This document shows positions 1-12,200 of a stretch of 64,000 bases of DNA, one piece after another. The stretch is from Pseudomonas sp. PSB18. GTDB lineage: Bacteria; Pseudomonadota; Gammaproteobacteria; Pseudomonadales; Pseudomonadaceae. The position numbers were made by a program, and so were the translations under genes. Location: contig NZ_NOIN01000001.1 of assembly GCF_014596565.1 (NCBI RefSeq), positions 124,001 to 188,000 of the forward strand, read 5' to 3'. The notes under the pieces are model-generated. The model searched no databases, was not told where the DNA came from, and was given only the letters and a program-made list of their open reading frames with translations. How positions within the stretch are numbered: position 1 is the first letter of the stretch; each line of letters starts with the position of its first letter.

Positions 1-80
1 CCCCGGTTCCAAACGACCTGAAAGGTCCCCTCGAACACGTCACACAGGCATGACGGGAATGGCGATGTGCTACCGAACTT

Positions 81-98
81 TTGTCATGAAAGCTTCAT
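81..98 (+). promoter_or_regulatory. Pho-box-like or dyad motif
   Basis: The sequence TTGTCATGAAAGCTTCAT resembles the PhoB box (two CTGTCAT half-sites 11 bp apart): the first half-site is good and the second is weak. It also contains a small dyad, ATGAA-AGC-TTCAT. A very similar element lies at 12978-12996 beyond the other end of pdtA. As a Pho box it would point rightward, which does not fit the leftward genes, so its role is unclear. Confidence 0.25.
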
Positions 99-131
99 TT
101 CGCGGAGTGAGGCGAGGAGCTTGCGCCCCCT

Positions 132-268
132 CTCTGTGGCGAGGGGATTTATCCCCGCTGGGCTGCGCAGCGGCCCCCAAACCAGGCAACTCGGTGTGTC
201 AGGAAAATTGAGTTGACTGCCTGGGGCCGCTACGCAGCCCAGTGGGGATAAATCCCCTCGCCACAGAG
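132..268. repeat. REPIN (inverted pair of REP elements)
   Basis: Two long arms face each other. The left arm begins CTCTGTGGCGAGGGGATTTA and the right arm ends with its reverse complement, separated by an AT-richer centre. Each arm also carries an internal GGGGATTTATCCCC-type palindrome. This is the usual Pseudomonas REP doublet, mobilised in trans by REP-associated transposases elsewhere in the genome. It lies just past the stop of pdtA, so its hairpins may also stop or protect that transcript. Apart from the motif at 81-98, nothing else is seen in bases 1-297. Confidence 0.85.
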
Positions 269-297
269 CCTTGTTACCAGCGCAGCGTCGTCGGGCA

Positions 298-3200
298 CTA
301 CAAGCTCAAGCGCCCCCGCTCCTCCTCGGTCAACCGCTGCCGCGCCTGCTCATCCAGCGGCCCCGCGCCCAGTACCTGCACGGGACTGGTCGGATCATAG
401 CTGCGTGGCGCCTCACGACTGGCACCGTCGCGCGATGGCGCCAGTTGCTCCGAACCGAAACTCACCACTTGCACGGTAAACACCGACGCCTGGTTCTGCC
501 GCGCCGCGTTCTGCTGCTGGCGCGCCACGTCCTCCGCCGCTTGTGTCGCGGAAGACGCCGCCGAACTGGCCGAGGTGATGGCCCCGGTGTTCACCGAAGC
601 CGCCAACGGCACCCCGGTGGACTTGCCCTGGGTCTGGATGTTGGCCGCGTTCACCACAGTCAACGCCGCAATGTTCACGTTGCCCGACACCCGAATCCCC
701 GCCTCGCCCGCATCGATGGTGCCCAGCGGCGCGATCAGGTCGATATCCCCCGGTGCCACTTCGGGAATCGGGTTGAGGGTGGCGATACCGGCACCGGTGC
801 TCGGCACCGACGGCGACAACGTCACGTTGCCCCAGGTGTCGTACAAGCGCTTGGGCGGTGTGTAGACCACGGTGGTCTTCGAACCACGGCCGGCGTTGAT
901 ATCGCCCTGGGCCGACCAGCCGAGAATCGAGCCACCGAAGGTGGTCATGATCCGGCTCTGCCCCAGCAGGATGCTGTTCTGCGCATACAGCTGGATATCG
1001 CCCTCGCCTTGGGTAATGACCCCGGCGGTGGATGGCGGCGCGTTGCCCTCGATGCCGAAGGTCTGCCCGCCGCCCGGCGTGAGCATCTGGATACCGCCAC
1101 CGAAATCGGTGTGCACCCCCGCCCCGCCGAACATCGTGATATCGCCCTTGTAGGTGATCGGATTGCCCGCCACGTCCTTGGTCGGGAACAGCAGCGCAAT
1201 AGCCTCCCGGCCTCGCAGGTAGCTCCCTTGGCGCACGCCGCCGGCCTCGTTGTACTCGCGGCCAGCGGCCTTGAGTTCGGCGAAGTACACATCGCGGGCA
1301 AATACCCGCTGCTGCTCCGCCGGCAGCCCCGCGAAGAAGTTGCGGGCCTGTTCGGTGTCGCCGCTGAAGCCGAAGCGCTCCTCGAGCCAGTCCACCAACT
1401 CGGCCTCGTAGGTCTTGGCAACCTTGCCGTCCTGGCTCGCCAATGGCACACCGGCCAGGGCCTGGTTCGCCGGGTCCAGGTAGGCTTTGACGAAGCGCTG
1501 GTAATCCGCGCCGTCGAGGCCCGCGCCGGCTTGCAGCACCAGGCTCGCCCCAGGGCGCGAATCCCCCGGCACCACGGCGCCGATGCTGTTGATGCTGACC
1601 TTGTCGTCCATCAGGATGTTGCGCCCGGCGGTGATCTCCAGCAGGCCGGGGCCGGCGACGTTGAAACTGCTGTAGAGGATGTCGCGCCCGGCCGAGACGA
1701 TGGAGATGTCGGTGGGGTTGTTGTGGATGAAGAGGTTGCCGGTGCTGGTGTAATTCCCCGCTTCGGCGTTGATGTTGTTCCGAGAGCCGCCCAGGGGTAT
1801 CCCGCTGCTGACGATGTCTCGCCCAGCCATCATCCGTACAGTGCCAGCACCTTCGTAGGCGATTCGCCCCGGCCATCTGCCTACGGAGGCTGATGCCATG
1901 GACCGTCCGGTGGTGACTGCCAGCAAGTCGCCTTCCAGTGCATAGAAGCGCGCAGGATCGTCATTGAGGGCCCATTCACCGGAGGCGCTGCTGGTGTCGA
2001 AGGCAAGCAGCGGCAACAGGTTCGAACTCAAGCGCACGGGATTACCATCGGCCGAAAGGTTGCTGGCCTTGATGCTGATGCCCCCATCGACCGACGCTGC
2101 ATAGGCCGGCCGCAACGGCGTCGCCAAGGCAGTCGATGCGGCACCGGAACGACTGACTGACATGTCGCCGCCGTAGATGGAGTCGCCAGCCATGAATTGC
2201 AGTTCACTGTTTTTGCCGGGAGCGAGCAGCAGGGCCGGGCGATTTTCGCCGTTGTAGCCTGTTCCGTCCCATACCGTGGACTGCCCGTAGTAAAGACTGC
2301 CATTGGCCGCCACCGCCCTCAGGATCGAGGGATAGACCACGGCCAGATCCGTCTCGACCCCTGACACCACAGGTGTCAGATTGCCTCCCGACGACCACAG
2401 GTCAATCGCCGTATTGGCTGTCCATAACGAAAACCAGCTCACACCGGATCCGTTAGTCTGGCCATCCTTGAAGGGCGACACGCTCATCATCGGCGTCCGG
2501 CCCGGGTCTGCTACATCCGTCACCACCAGATCGCCCGACGTCGCCAGATCGAAAGTGGCATCACCCGGCATCAGTGTGAGTCCGCCTGTGGGCAGGCTTC
2601 GTGTCGCTCTGAAGGAATCGTATGCCCGGGTTTCGCCAGGGGATTGTGCCGAAGCGAGATTGCCATAGCGCAGGTCGATTCGGCCGATGGCGCCGCTATC
2701 GATTTGAGCGTGCCCCCGCAGGTTGATCAGCGCGCCGTTGAGATGACCATTCGTGAACGAACTGCCGGGATTCAAGCCACCGCCCACCCGCAGATTGAGA
2801 TCACCGCCGCCGGTCAGTTGCAGGCTGCCGTCAGCACTCACGCGCCCGGTGCTGCCCACGGCAAGCACCAGCCCTTGACTACGGCTGTTGCTGCGCGGTT
2901 CAAGAAGACTCCCCGCCATTTGATCGATGACCCCGGCATCGCCTGCGACCTGAACATTCAGGTTACCGCCGCCCAGGGTGCCGAAGCCGGTGAAGCCCAC
3001 CATCAGGTCGGCCTTGCCATTTTGTACGGCGGTGTAGCTACCAAAATTGATCCACCAAGCGGTGGGTTGTGCCTGCGTGCCGGTTGCGACTGAGCCATTG
3101 CCCTGGCGCCAGAGCCAGTTGCCAGGATTAACCGTGTCGTAACCAACGTCTCCCCCATTGGGCCGCCCAGCATTGGTTCTCGATACGTCCAGGCTATTGC

Positions 3201-6200
3201 CGGTCAGATCGCCGCCGACCTTCAAACTCAGGTTCCCACCAAAGTCCGGGTACCAGGCGCGATAGAGACTGTTGCTACCGCCATCCACGAACTGCTCGTT
3301 TTCACCCAGCGCGTCATTGAGCACCTTGCCCGCCGCCCCACGCGCCTTGGGTTGGTTGTACGGGTCGTTGGCATAAGTTTCGCTGGCTGAACTGCCGGCG
3401 GTGTAGACGCCATACAGCGAGTCCATTTTCAGATCGCCCGCAGACAATAGTTCCAGGTCCGCTGCGCCCGTGCGAATGACACTCCAACGTTGGCTGCCGA
3501 CTTTGTACTCGGCTTGTCCCGAGGCTTGGCAATACGTTGGATTGTCCGTGCACATCTCAGGCCAGCCGATGGCATCGAAATCAATTGGCTGACCGGCGAG
3601 ACTCGGATCCCCCCATTCGATAGCCCCTACCTCAGTCCAGATATATCCGCTGCTGGCCTTGCAAAAATCCGGTATCTCAGTACATAGCCCAGGGTAACCA
3701 ATCGCCTCGAAGTCAATCGGTTTGCCAGCCATGCTAGTGTCGCCAAAAAAATCCAGTGATCCTGCTTCGGTCCACAGCATTTCACTGGCCTTGGGCGCGC
3801 CAAACATGCCGTAATGACTGTCAGCCAAATGCAGATCTCCGCCAGTCGTCACAGGCTGCACGACCCGACTGTCCGCCGCCTGCGTATCGGCACCCGCCAC
3901 CAGTCGCAATGACCAGGACTGCGAGCCCTCGGCCAGCATCGGCGCGATGGCCCAGTTGCTGCCCGCCACTTCCGGACGCAGTTGCACCGATTCGACCCCG
4001 GTCGGCAACTTGATGTCGGTGCCCGACGGGATCTTCGACCCGATGCTCAGCGGCAGTTCACCATTGAGGCGCTGTACATTGGTCAAACCGTTGCTCGCGC
4101 CCGCAATGCCTGGCAGTGCGACGCCTTTGGGCCAGATCAGGTTTCGTACCGTGACGCTGCTGCTCATCAGGCTGCCGGCCCCGAACACCGTTCCCGCGTC
4201 AAAAGTCTGGGTCGTCGGCAACAAGGTGCCGGCCGCAAACAACAGGTTGCCCGAGGCATCGTGCACCGCCGCAGCCAGCACCGTGCCGGCCGGCAGTTCC
4301 AGTGGCTGGTCGAGCGTCGCCGCCACTGGCAGCCGCGTTCCCGCCGCCAACGTGGCGCCCTTGAGCGGCACGTCGAAATTGAGTACCGAACCGGCCGGAA
4401 ACGCCGTGCCGTCCGCCAGGGTCACGCCGGTACCGGGCACGACGATATCGCCCGCTGCGAAATCAATCCCCGGCAACAGCACCCAGCCCTTGTCATCGTT
4501 GCTGGCCGGTGGCTGGGCAAATCCGTCGGTGATGCTGCCGTAGATGTTCAGGTCGCCGCCGGCCCGCAGTGTCAGACTGGCGGACTCACCGGAACCGTAG
4601 ACGTTGGCATCCAGGACGTTATGCGGATTGAGGCTCGCATAGCGATAGCGCGACAGGTCCAGATCGCCCTGGACCACCAGATCGCCATCGGCGGTCGCGC
4701 TCACCACCTCCACGCCTGGGCGCAGATGGAACACATCGCGATAGCGGCTGTTGTTCAGCCCGGCGAGTTTGTGTTGCAACAGATCGGTGTTGTCGAGGGC
4801 GTTGGTGATGAAGGCAGTGTTGTCGTCATGCACCCCTTCCAGCCACGCTTGATTGATGACCTGATAAGGCTTGCCGCTGGCCGCCGGTACGTTGACCAGC
4901 GGCGCGTCGCTGTACTGCCACGTGGCAACCACCGCGATCGAACGAGCGCCTTGTACGTCCAGGGCGCCGCTGGCGTCGATCGCCACGTCGCCCCCGGACA
5001 CGCCGCCCAGTCGCGGTGCGCTGAGTTGCAACGTTCCGCGAGGCCGACCGTCATTCATGCCGGACGAATTGCCCTGCGCGACCTCGGTACCGTGACGCAG
5101 GTCGATACGCACGCCGTTACCCAGGGTCAGCAGCCCTTCCCTGGCGGTCAAATCAACGATGGCGCGGTTCGGTGAATCGATGATCTTGCCGTAGCTGTCC
5201 ACCCGCAGGCGGCGGCCATGGGCATCGAGCACAGCGCCGTCGCCCAGGGTCAGGGCGTGCCCGGCGGCCAGATGGATACTGCCGACGCGCTCGCCACTGG
5301 CGTCCACCTTGCCGTTGACCAACAGGCTGCCGTTGTCCAGGGACACGTCGATGGACGAGGCCCGGAGCTCGTTGCCAATCACCAGATCGCCCTGCTTGAG
5401 CTGGAAACCGCGGGAGCCGAACACCTGCCCGTCATTCAACCGCTGGTTCAACGCCGCGAACTGCGCACTGAGATTGCCGTTGCCACCCAGACGCTGAGCC
5501 TGGATCTCCACGCCACCGGCCAAATACGGCATGTCGGTACCGCCGGCGTCATATTCGCCCGTGCTGGTGCCCAGGATCCGTCCTTGCAGATCGACGACTC
5601 CCGCCGTGCTGCCCAGGGCCACGGCACTGAGCCGACCGGCCTGATTGTGGCGGGCCGAGAGGTCGATGCTCGAGCCATCCGCCTGGCGGATGCTGCCGTT
5701 GCGGCTTTGCAGGATCACCTCGCCACCGGCGCTGTAGCGCGTGACATCGTTGAAGGTCAGCGTGCGGCCGGCCACATCGATCAGCGCCTCATCGGCCAGG
5801 TTCAGATCATCCGTCGCGCTGAGGGTCACTTTGCCGCTGGGCAGTATGATCGCGCTGGCGAGGTTGAGGCTCGCGCCCTTGAGGGACAACTCGCCGCCAA
5901 GTCCCGAAACGGTGCCCGGCTTGGCGGTTGTTCCCGCCACATTGAGGGCTCCGCCTGCCGTGATGCGGTTGACCGATCCGGCTTCACCGGTCAGCAACGG
6001 GGTGAGGATATTCAGGTTGCCGCCGCTGTAGGCATAACCCGTTTTTGCGTCATAGGCCCCTTGGCTCTGATACACCGCCAGGCTGCCCTTGTGGTTGGCG
6101 GTCAGGCGTTCGCTGGCACGGAGGTTGACGTTGGCGAACCCCAGCGCCAGACGATCCAGGGTGGTGATCGAGCTCGGTTGGGCGAAGTCGCCGTAGCCGA

Positions 6201-9200
6201 ACTCGATGCGCTGGGCCTGGATGTCCAGGCGACCGGCACCGGTGCCGGCCCCGCCGGCAATCACCGAACCCGGCGCGCCGACAGCGCCGTTCCAGATCAG
6301 GTTGGTCGTGCGGATGCTCGCCACGTCACCGGCGTTACCAGCGCCATAGAGGGCCGGGGTGCTGAGCATCAAGTTGTTCAGGCGTGACTTGCCCGTCGTG
6401 GGGTCATAAGTGTCCAGGCTGACGGTGCCGTAGAAGTTGAGCGCCTGGCTGGCCGACAGCTCCAGGGTTTCCAGGGCCGGGGCGCCGTATTCGGTGTCAC
6501 CGCGCAGCAGGCGATCGAGCACGGCTTGGCTCAGGGTCAAACCCGCTGGCAAGACGTGGCGCGTCGCCGCGTCGTTCAGGGCCTGGGCGGTGCCGACGTT
6601 GATGTTGCTCAGGGCCAGGGTCAAGTGACGGGTGCCGTAGCGCACCTGGTCGTCCAACGCCAGGCTGCTGCCGGAAGCCGCAACGATGCTGCCCTCGGAG
6701 TGAATTCGCGTCACGCCGCTGCACGGTGTCAGGCTGCACCCGCCTATGTTGACGCTGCCAGTGGTGCCTGACATAGGGGCCCGTACATTGAGCAAGCCAT
6801 TGGAAACAGCCAGCAAACTGTAGTTTTGATTTCTCACATCGAGGTTATAGATAAAACCATCACGCGCATCGTAAGCGGCCTTGCCCTGTCCGACGGTGTT
6901 GATGGCGGCGCCTTGTTCCACCAACAGTTCCCCCCCATCGGCCAAGAGGAATACCTCAGGCGCCGACAGGGTCGCACCTTCACGCAGCGCGACACTGCGG
7001 GATACCCGTTGTGGCGTGATGTACTGACCACCCTGGCCATAGAGGACCGAAAACTGGCCGCCGATCACTTGGCGTGAAGCATTCAACGCATTGAGGCTTT
7101 CGGCATTGAGGGTCACGCCCTCGAAGCCGGCCGTAGCCCCTCGCCCCTCGGCAACCACCTCCAGCGCGGTGCCGGTGCTGCCGACTACCGCGACGGAACC
7201 GCCATACCCTCCGGCCTGAGGCGCGAACTTGCCGATCCCCTTGAAGGAGAACGCCTGATCTCCTGCGCCCTTTGCCAGGTTCAACTTCAACGTCTTGGCA
7301 TCGACTGGCAACAGAGCCCTGGGGATACCCAGGCGCGCGGCGTCGGCCACAGCGAACTGGGCGTAGCTGGTTTCGTTGTATTGCGAGTAACGACGCAGCA
7401 CCTCTCCCGAGGTCAGGATGACTTGGCTGGACAAACTGTTACGTTGCCCGGTATTGGCCACCGACAGCACACCGGCGGTGGTCCAGGACCCGTTGCGCAT
7501 CTGTTGGGTACCTGAAACGGAGCCTTGCCCCGCCAAGCCATTGATCTCGACCCGGAACGCTCCCGGCAGCAAGGCGTAAGTGGATGGCATCAGCGTATAG
7601 GTACCAGCGGCGAGCCCTGGCACACCGGCGCCAATGGTCATTTGCTGACCGACCCTGGGATCCACCGCGCCGCCTTCAGGAGCGACCGGCGCGTACTGGC
7701 TCTGGTTGCCCGGCACGATGGCGTAGACCGGGTTGCTGGACAGACCAGGCAAGGTAAAACCACCGTTGGCGCCGATTTGCACCAGCGGGTTGAAACGCGC
7801 ATCGGTGGAACCGCCGCGGCCCGAGATAAAACCGGCGCCGAGCAACTCACCGCCACCCGAGAGGTCGAGCACCGAGCCTTCCTGCGCCGCCACCGATCGA
7901 CCACCCAGAATCACGCCGATGTTCAAATCGCCGTTTTCGCTGGGTACCGCGCCTTGCCCCAACAACACGACCTTCTTGCCGGCGTATTCGTAGCTCTGGC
8001 CATCGACAGTGCCGCCGTAAGGTAAAACGAGGCCCAGGCCACTGACCGAAGTCAGGCTACCCGGTAACAACTGCACCAGATCAGTGGTGCCGGTGCCGTC
8101 GTTGATGCCGACTTCAATCAGCCCCAACGGAGCTCGTACCACACCGCCCTGCTCGATCTTCGCGCTGCCCAGTTGCAAGCGGCCGAATACCGAATAGGGC
8201 ACTGGCGGCGTGACCTGGGTAGTGCGCTCGATAACCAGACTGCGCGTCGGATCAAAGACCGGGGCATCGGCGCCGATGTATCCCGCCAACACCCGCGCGC
8301 CAACGCCGGTCGCCGGGTACAGCTGCGCCGCTCGCAGCAGCATGTCCGAAGGGGTCAGCAATTGAGTGGTGAAACCGGTAGGCAACCCGTCGCTCGAAAG
8401 CCCGGCCAGGAATCGAAAATCACCCCGACTGCTTAGCTGAACCTGGTCGAAACCGGCGCGTTCCAGCTCGACCGTACTGCCGTCGGCCTGCCTCACCGTG
8501 CCTTTGCTGCTGAACATCACATTGCCCCGCACATCCAGCAGGTCAGCGTTAACGGAAAGCACGGCCTCGTTCGACGACCGCGACACCCCGCCGCCATCGA
8601 CCACAGGTCGGGTGTAAGGGTCAAAGCTGGGTCGAGTGGCCGTCAGCCCTGTTGCAGCAGACAACAATACATGGGGAGCATTGAGCTGGACCCGAGTGCC
8701 GGCAGGCGCAGTTGCGCTCAGTCCAAAGCTGCGGGCATACAGACTCAGGCTTTGTCCGAGGGACATCGACAGGTTGCCATCGACGCTCATCAGGCCGTTG
8801 CTCAACAGGGACAGGTTGTCGAAACCGCCTGCCTGGACCTGGTCGACACCTAGCCAACCGTGACCATAAGTCAGCAGGTCCGCCGAGGTTTCAGGCGTAG
8901 CGTCCAGCGAATTTTTCTGGGCAACTTGCTCCAACACCAGTTCACGCACGTTCAACACACGGTCATTGACCGCGCTTTTCAAGTAATAGGGGGTTTCCAG
9001 CGCCACCGACAAGCTGCCACCTGCCGCCCCTGTGCCCCCCGAACGGGCGCGGAACTCGCCGTCCAGGTACAAACCATTGGCCGACGCCAGCGAAATGCTG
9101 CCACCATTGCTCGCCACCAGCGTGCGTCCCTGGCCTGGGATGTCCAGCAGCGCCTGGCTGCCATCTGCTTGCAGACGCGCACCTTCGCGCACCACCACAA

Positions 9201-12200
9201 ACAGTTCGGACGCTGACGTCGATCCTTTCGCGGCATCAATCTGGCCGCCGATGACAATCTGGCCGCCGTCGCGGACCAGGCCATAAGTCTGGCCGCGCAT
9301 GTCCCGAGCAGTCATGGCCCGGCTCGATACATCGATCAGCGCGTGTTCACCCAGCCAGATGGAGCGACCGTGACCCTGGGCATTGACCTGATCGCGGACC
9401 GTATCGTTGACGCTCAACTCGGTCAGGCTGACCCGGCCACCCCAGGCATTGAGCGTGCCATTGACGGTCAATTGCCCGATGCTGCGCACATCGATGCCCT
9501 GGCCTGGATCAACGCTGATCACGCTGCCTTTGCCCAGATTCAATACCGTGCTCGCCATGTCGGCGGCGCTGGCGTTCTCGGTGCCAGCATTGAGGCTCAG
9601 GCTCGCGCCGCGACGCTGGGTAAGTACCCCCTTGATCGCGTCTTCCTGGTACAGCTCCGGCGTCCAACGCTGCAAGGCAGCGGCCGGCTCCGCATCGCTG
9701 CCCGTGCTCAACGCCTGCTCGCCAAAGCGGTACACCGGCATGGTCACATTGACGTGGGTTCCGTCGGCCACCGTCAGGCCCTGGTTGCCGGTGATGTCAT
9801 AGGCTGAAAAACCCTTGTCGAAGAAATCGCCGCCGAGTTGCAGAGTGCCGGATTCGAGGGGAGCGACGCTGTTGCCGATCAGCACCTTGTTAGCCGCCAG
9901 CTTCAAGGTACCGCCACCATTCACACCGGTACCGCGCAGTTCACCGCCCAGGTTCAAGTTGCCGCCTGACGACGCAAGGGTGGCCGCCGTCAGGGTCAAA
10001 TCACCGCCCTTGCCGCCACGGGTCTTGCCATCGGCCATGACGGCGGCGCCGGAGCTGACGTCGATGACGCTGCCCGAGCGCATATCGATGTCGCCGCCAC
10101 TGCGCACGGACACGGTGCCGCCATTGATGAACGGCAGGTCCTGCCGGTCGCCCCCCTCCAGCAACAAATTACTCCAACGGCCAGCGGTATTGAGCGTCCG
10201 GCCTTCGGCCAATGTGACTTTTGCCCGCTGACCGGCGGCAGGCGCAAGCACGACATCTTCGATCTTGAAATTGTCGGTCCTGACCTGTTTAAGCACGTTG
10301 CCCAAGGCAATACGACCACCACGGGCAGTCAGGTCGGCATCCACTTCGACCTGCGGCGCGTAAAGCGTGATGTCACCGCCATCGGCGACCTGGAGTGCGC
10401 CCTCGACCTTGATGCCCTCGCGCGCCGCCACCTTGACCGCGCCGAGCTGGAAGCCATTGAGCAGATCGTTATCCAGAACCAGTTTGCCTTGCCGATCAGT
10501 GCCGACCACCGAGGTCAGGTCCAGCCCCGCAGCGATCTTATCGGTCACTTTGCCAAGGGTGACCTGATCGAAGGTCGGATTCAGGCCGCTGTTGATCACG
10601 CCGCTGGCCTTGTCATAGATCGGCGTGTAGCTACCCACCCACAACTGGGCGCGTCGGGCCACGGCGGTTTGCGATTGCAGGTAGCCATCGAGGTTGAGGT
10701 TCGGTGCCTGGGTCTGGCGTTCGCCCTGGTAGACCTCGCCGACGATCTGGCCTTCCAGCACCGCGTTGCGGGTCGACACCACCAGCTTGCCGGCATCGCG
10801 CCCCACGGTATAACCCGCTTCGAAGCGCTCGCGCGGAGCGATCAGCGGGTTGTAGTAGTAATCGGTCTGGCCCCAGCGTTGGCTGTGATCTTCATAGCCT
10901 TTGTAGAGGCCGGTATAGAGGATGTCCCCCGGCGCCTTGGACACCTCGTACAGCCGACCATTGGCGCCCTTGAGCCAGGACTGGCGCAAGTAGCCACTCT
11001 GCACATCCAGGGTGCCGCCGGACAGGTTCAGCTGCGCCGCCTGCTGGGTCACCACATCGTTGCCGGTGAACGTCAGCGTACCGCCCTGGGCCGCCCATTC
11101 TCCGAGACTGTGCCCACGGGTGCCCAGGTACCCGCCGACCTCCAGCAAGCCACCCGCCGTGTACCAGCGATCGGTGGCGTAACCGTTGGTGCCCGCCGGG
11201 ACGTAGATCAAGTCGCGCACGTCGACCCAGATATCGTTGTTGGTGAGTTTTCCGCCCTCGCGGTTGACCGGCGCATCGCGCTGCTCGTTACCCTGCACGT
11301 TGACCTTGATGGAATTGGATTCCATCGCCACCTTCACGCCAATGGCGCCGGACACATCGATCACCGCGCCATCGCGCACCAGGCTGCGACCGGCCGCGCT
11401 GACCGCGACCTGGCCGCCGGTGGCCAGGGTGATGGAGCCGTTCTGGAAATCGACACTGCCGCCACTGACGATTTCGACCCGCGACTGATCGGTGCGGTCG
11501 ACCACGCTGCTGAGGTTGTTGAACTGACCGGTGATCAGGTTGTTCGGTGTGCCGTCCAGGCCGGCAGGCCCGGCGTTGCGCTGGCTGTCCAGTGCACTGC
11601 CGCCGGCGGCATCGAGCAGCACCGCCGTGGCGCTGCCCTGCCCCAGGGTCACGCTGCCGCTGCTGTCGCTCGCGGCGTTGAGCAGGTGCACAGTGCCGCG
11701 GGTGTCCACCGAACTGCTGGCGACGGCGACGCCGTTTTGCTCCACCCGGTGCCCGGTCAGCGTGATGTCGCCAGTGCTCGCCTGGATCAGGCCGCTGTTG
11801 ATCACCGTGCCGGCGCTGCTGCCCGGCTTGAGCGACGTCGCGACCTCGTTGCCACGGGTAGTGGAGCGCAGGTTGCCACTGGTGCCCTGGCCGCGCCGGA
11901 TGTAGAAGCTGTCACCCGCCGCCAGGGTGGTCTGGCCCTTGGCGGTGATGATGGAGCCGGCGTTCTCCACTTCCGAGCCCAACAGCAGGGCATAACCACC
12001 GCCGGAGGTGGAGGTAGCGGCGCGATGGGTTTCAATCCGTGCGCCGCGCTGCACTTCAACCTTGCCGGCCGCATCGGTGAAGGTCGGCTGGCTGCCGGTG
12101 GCATCGACGTACAACCCGCGCTGGCTGAATTGCTCATCGCCGATGTTGGCCGCCACCGCTGCCAGGTTGCGCACATTGACCTGGCTGGTGCCGCTGAAAA

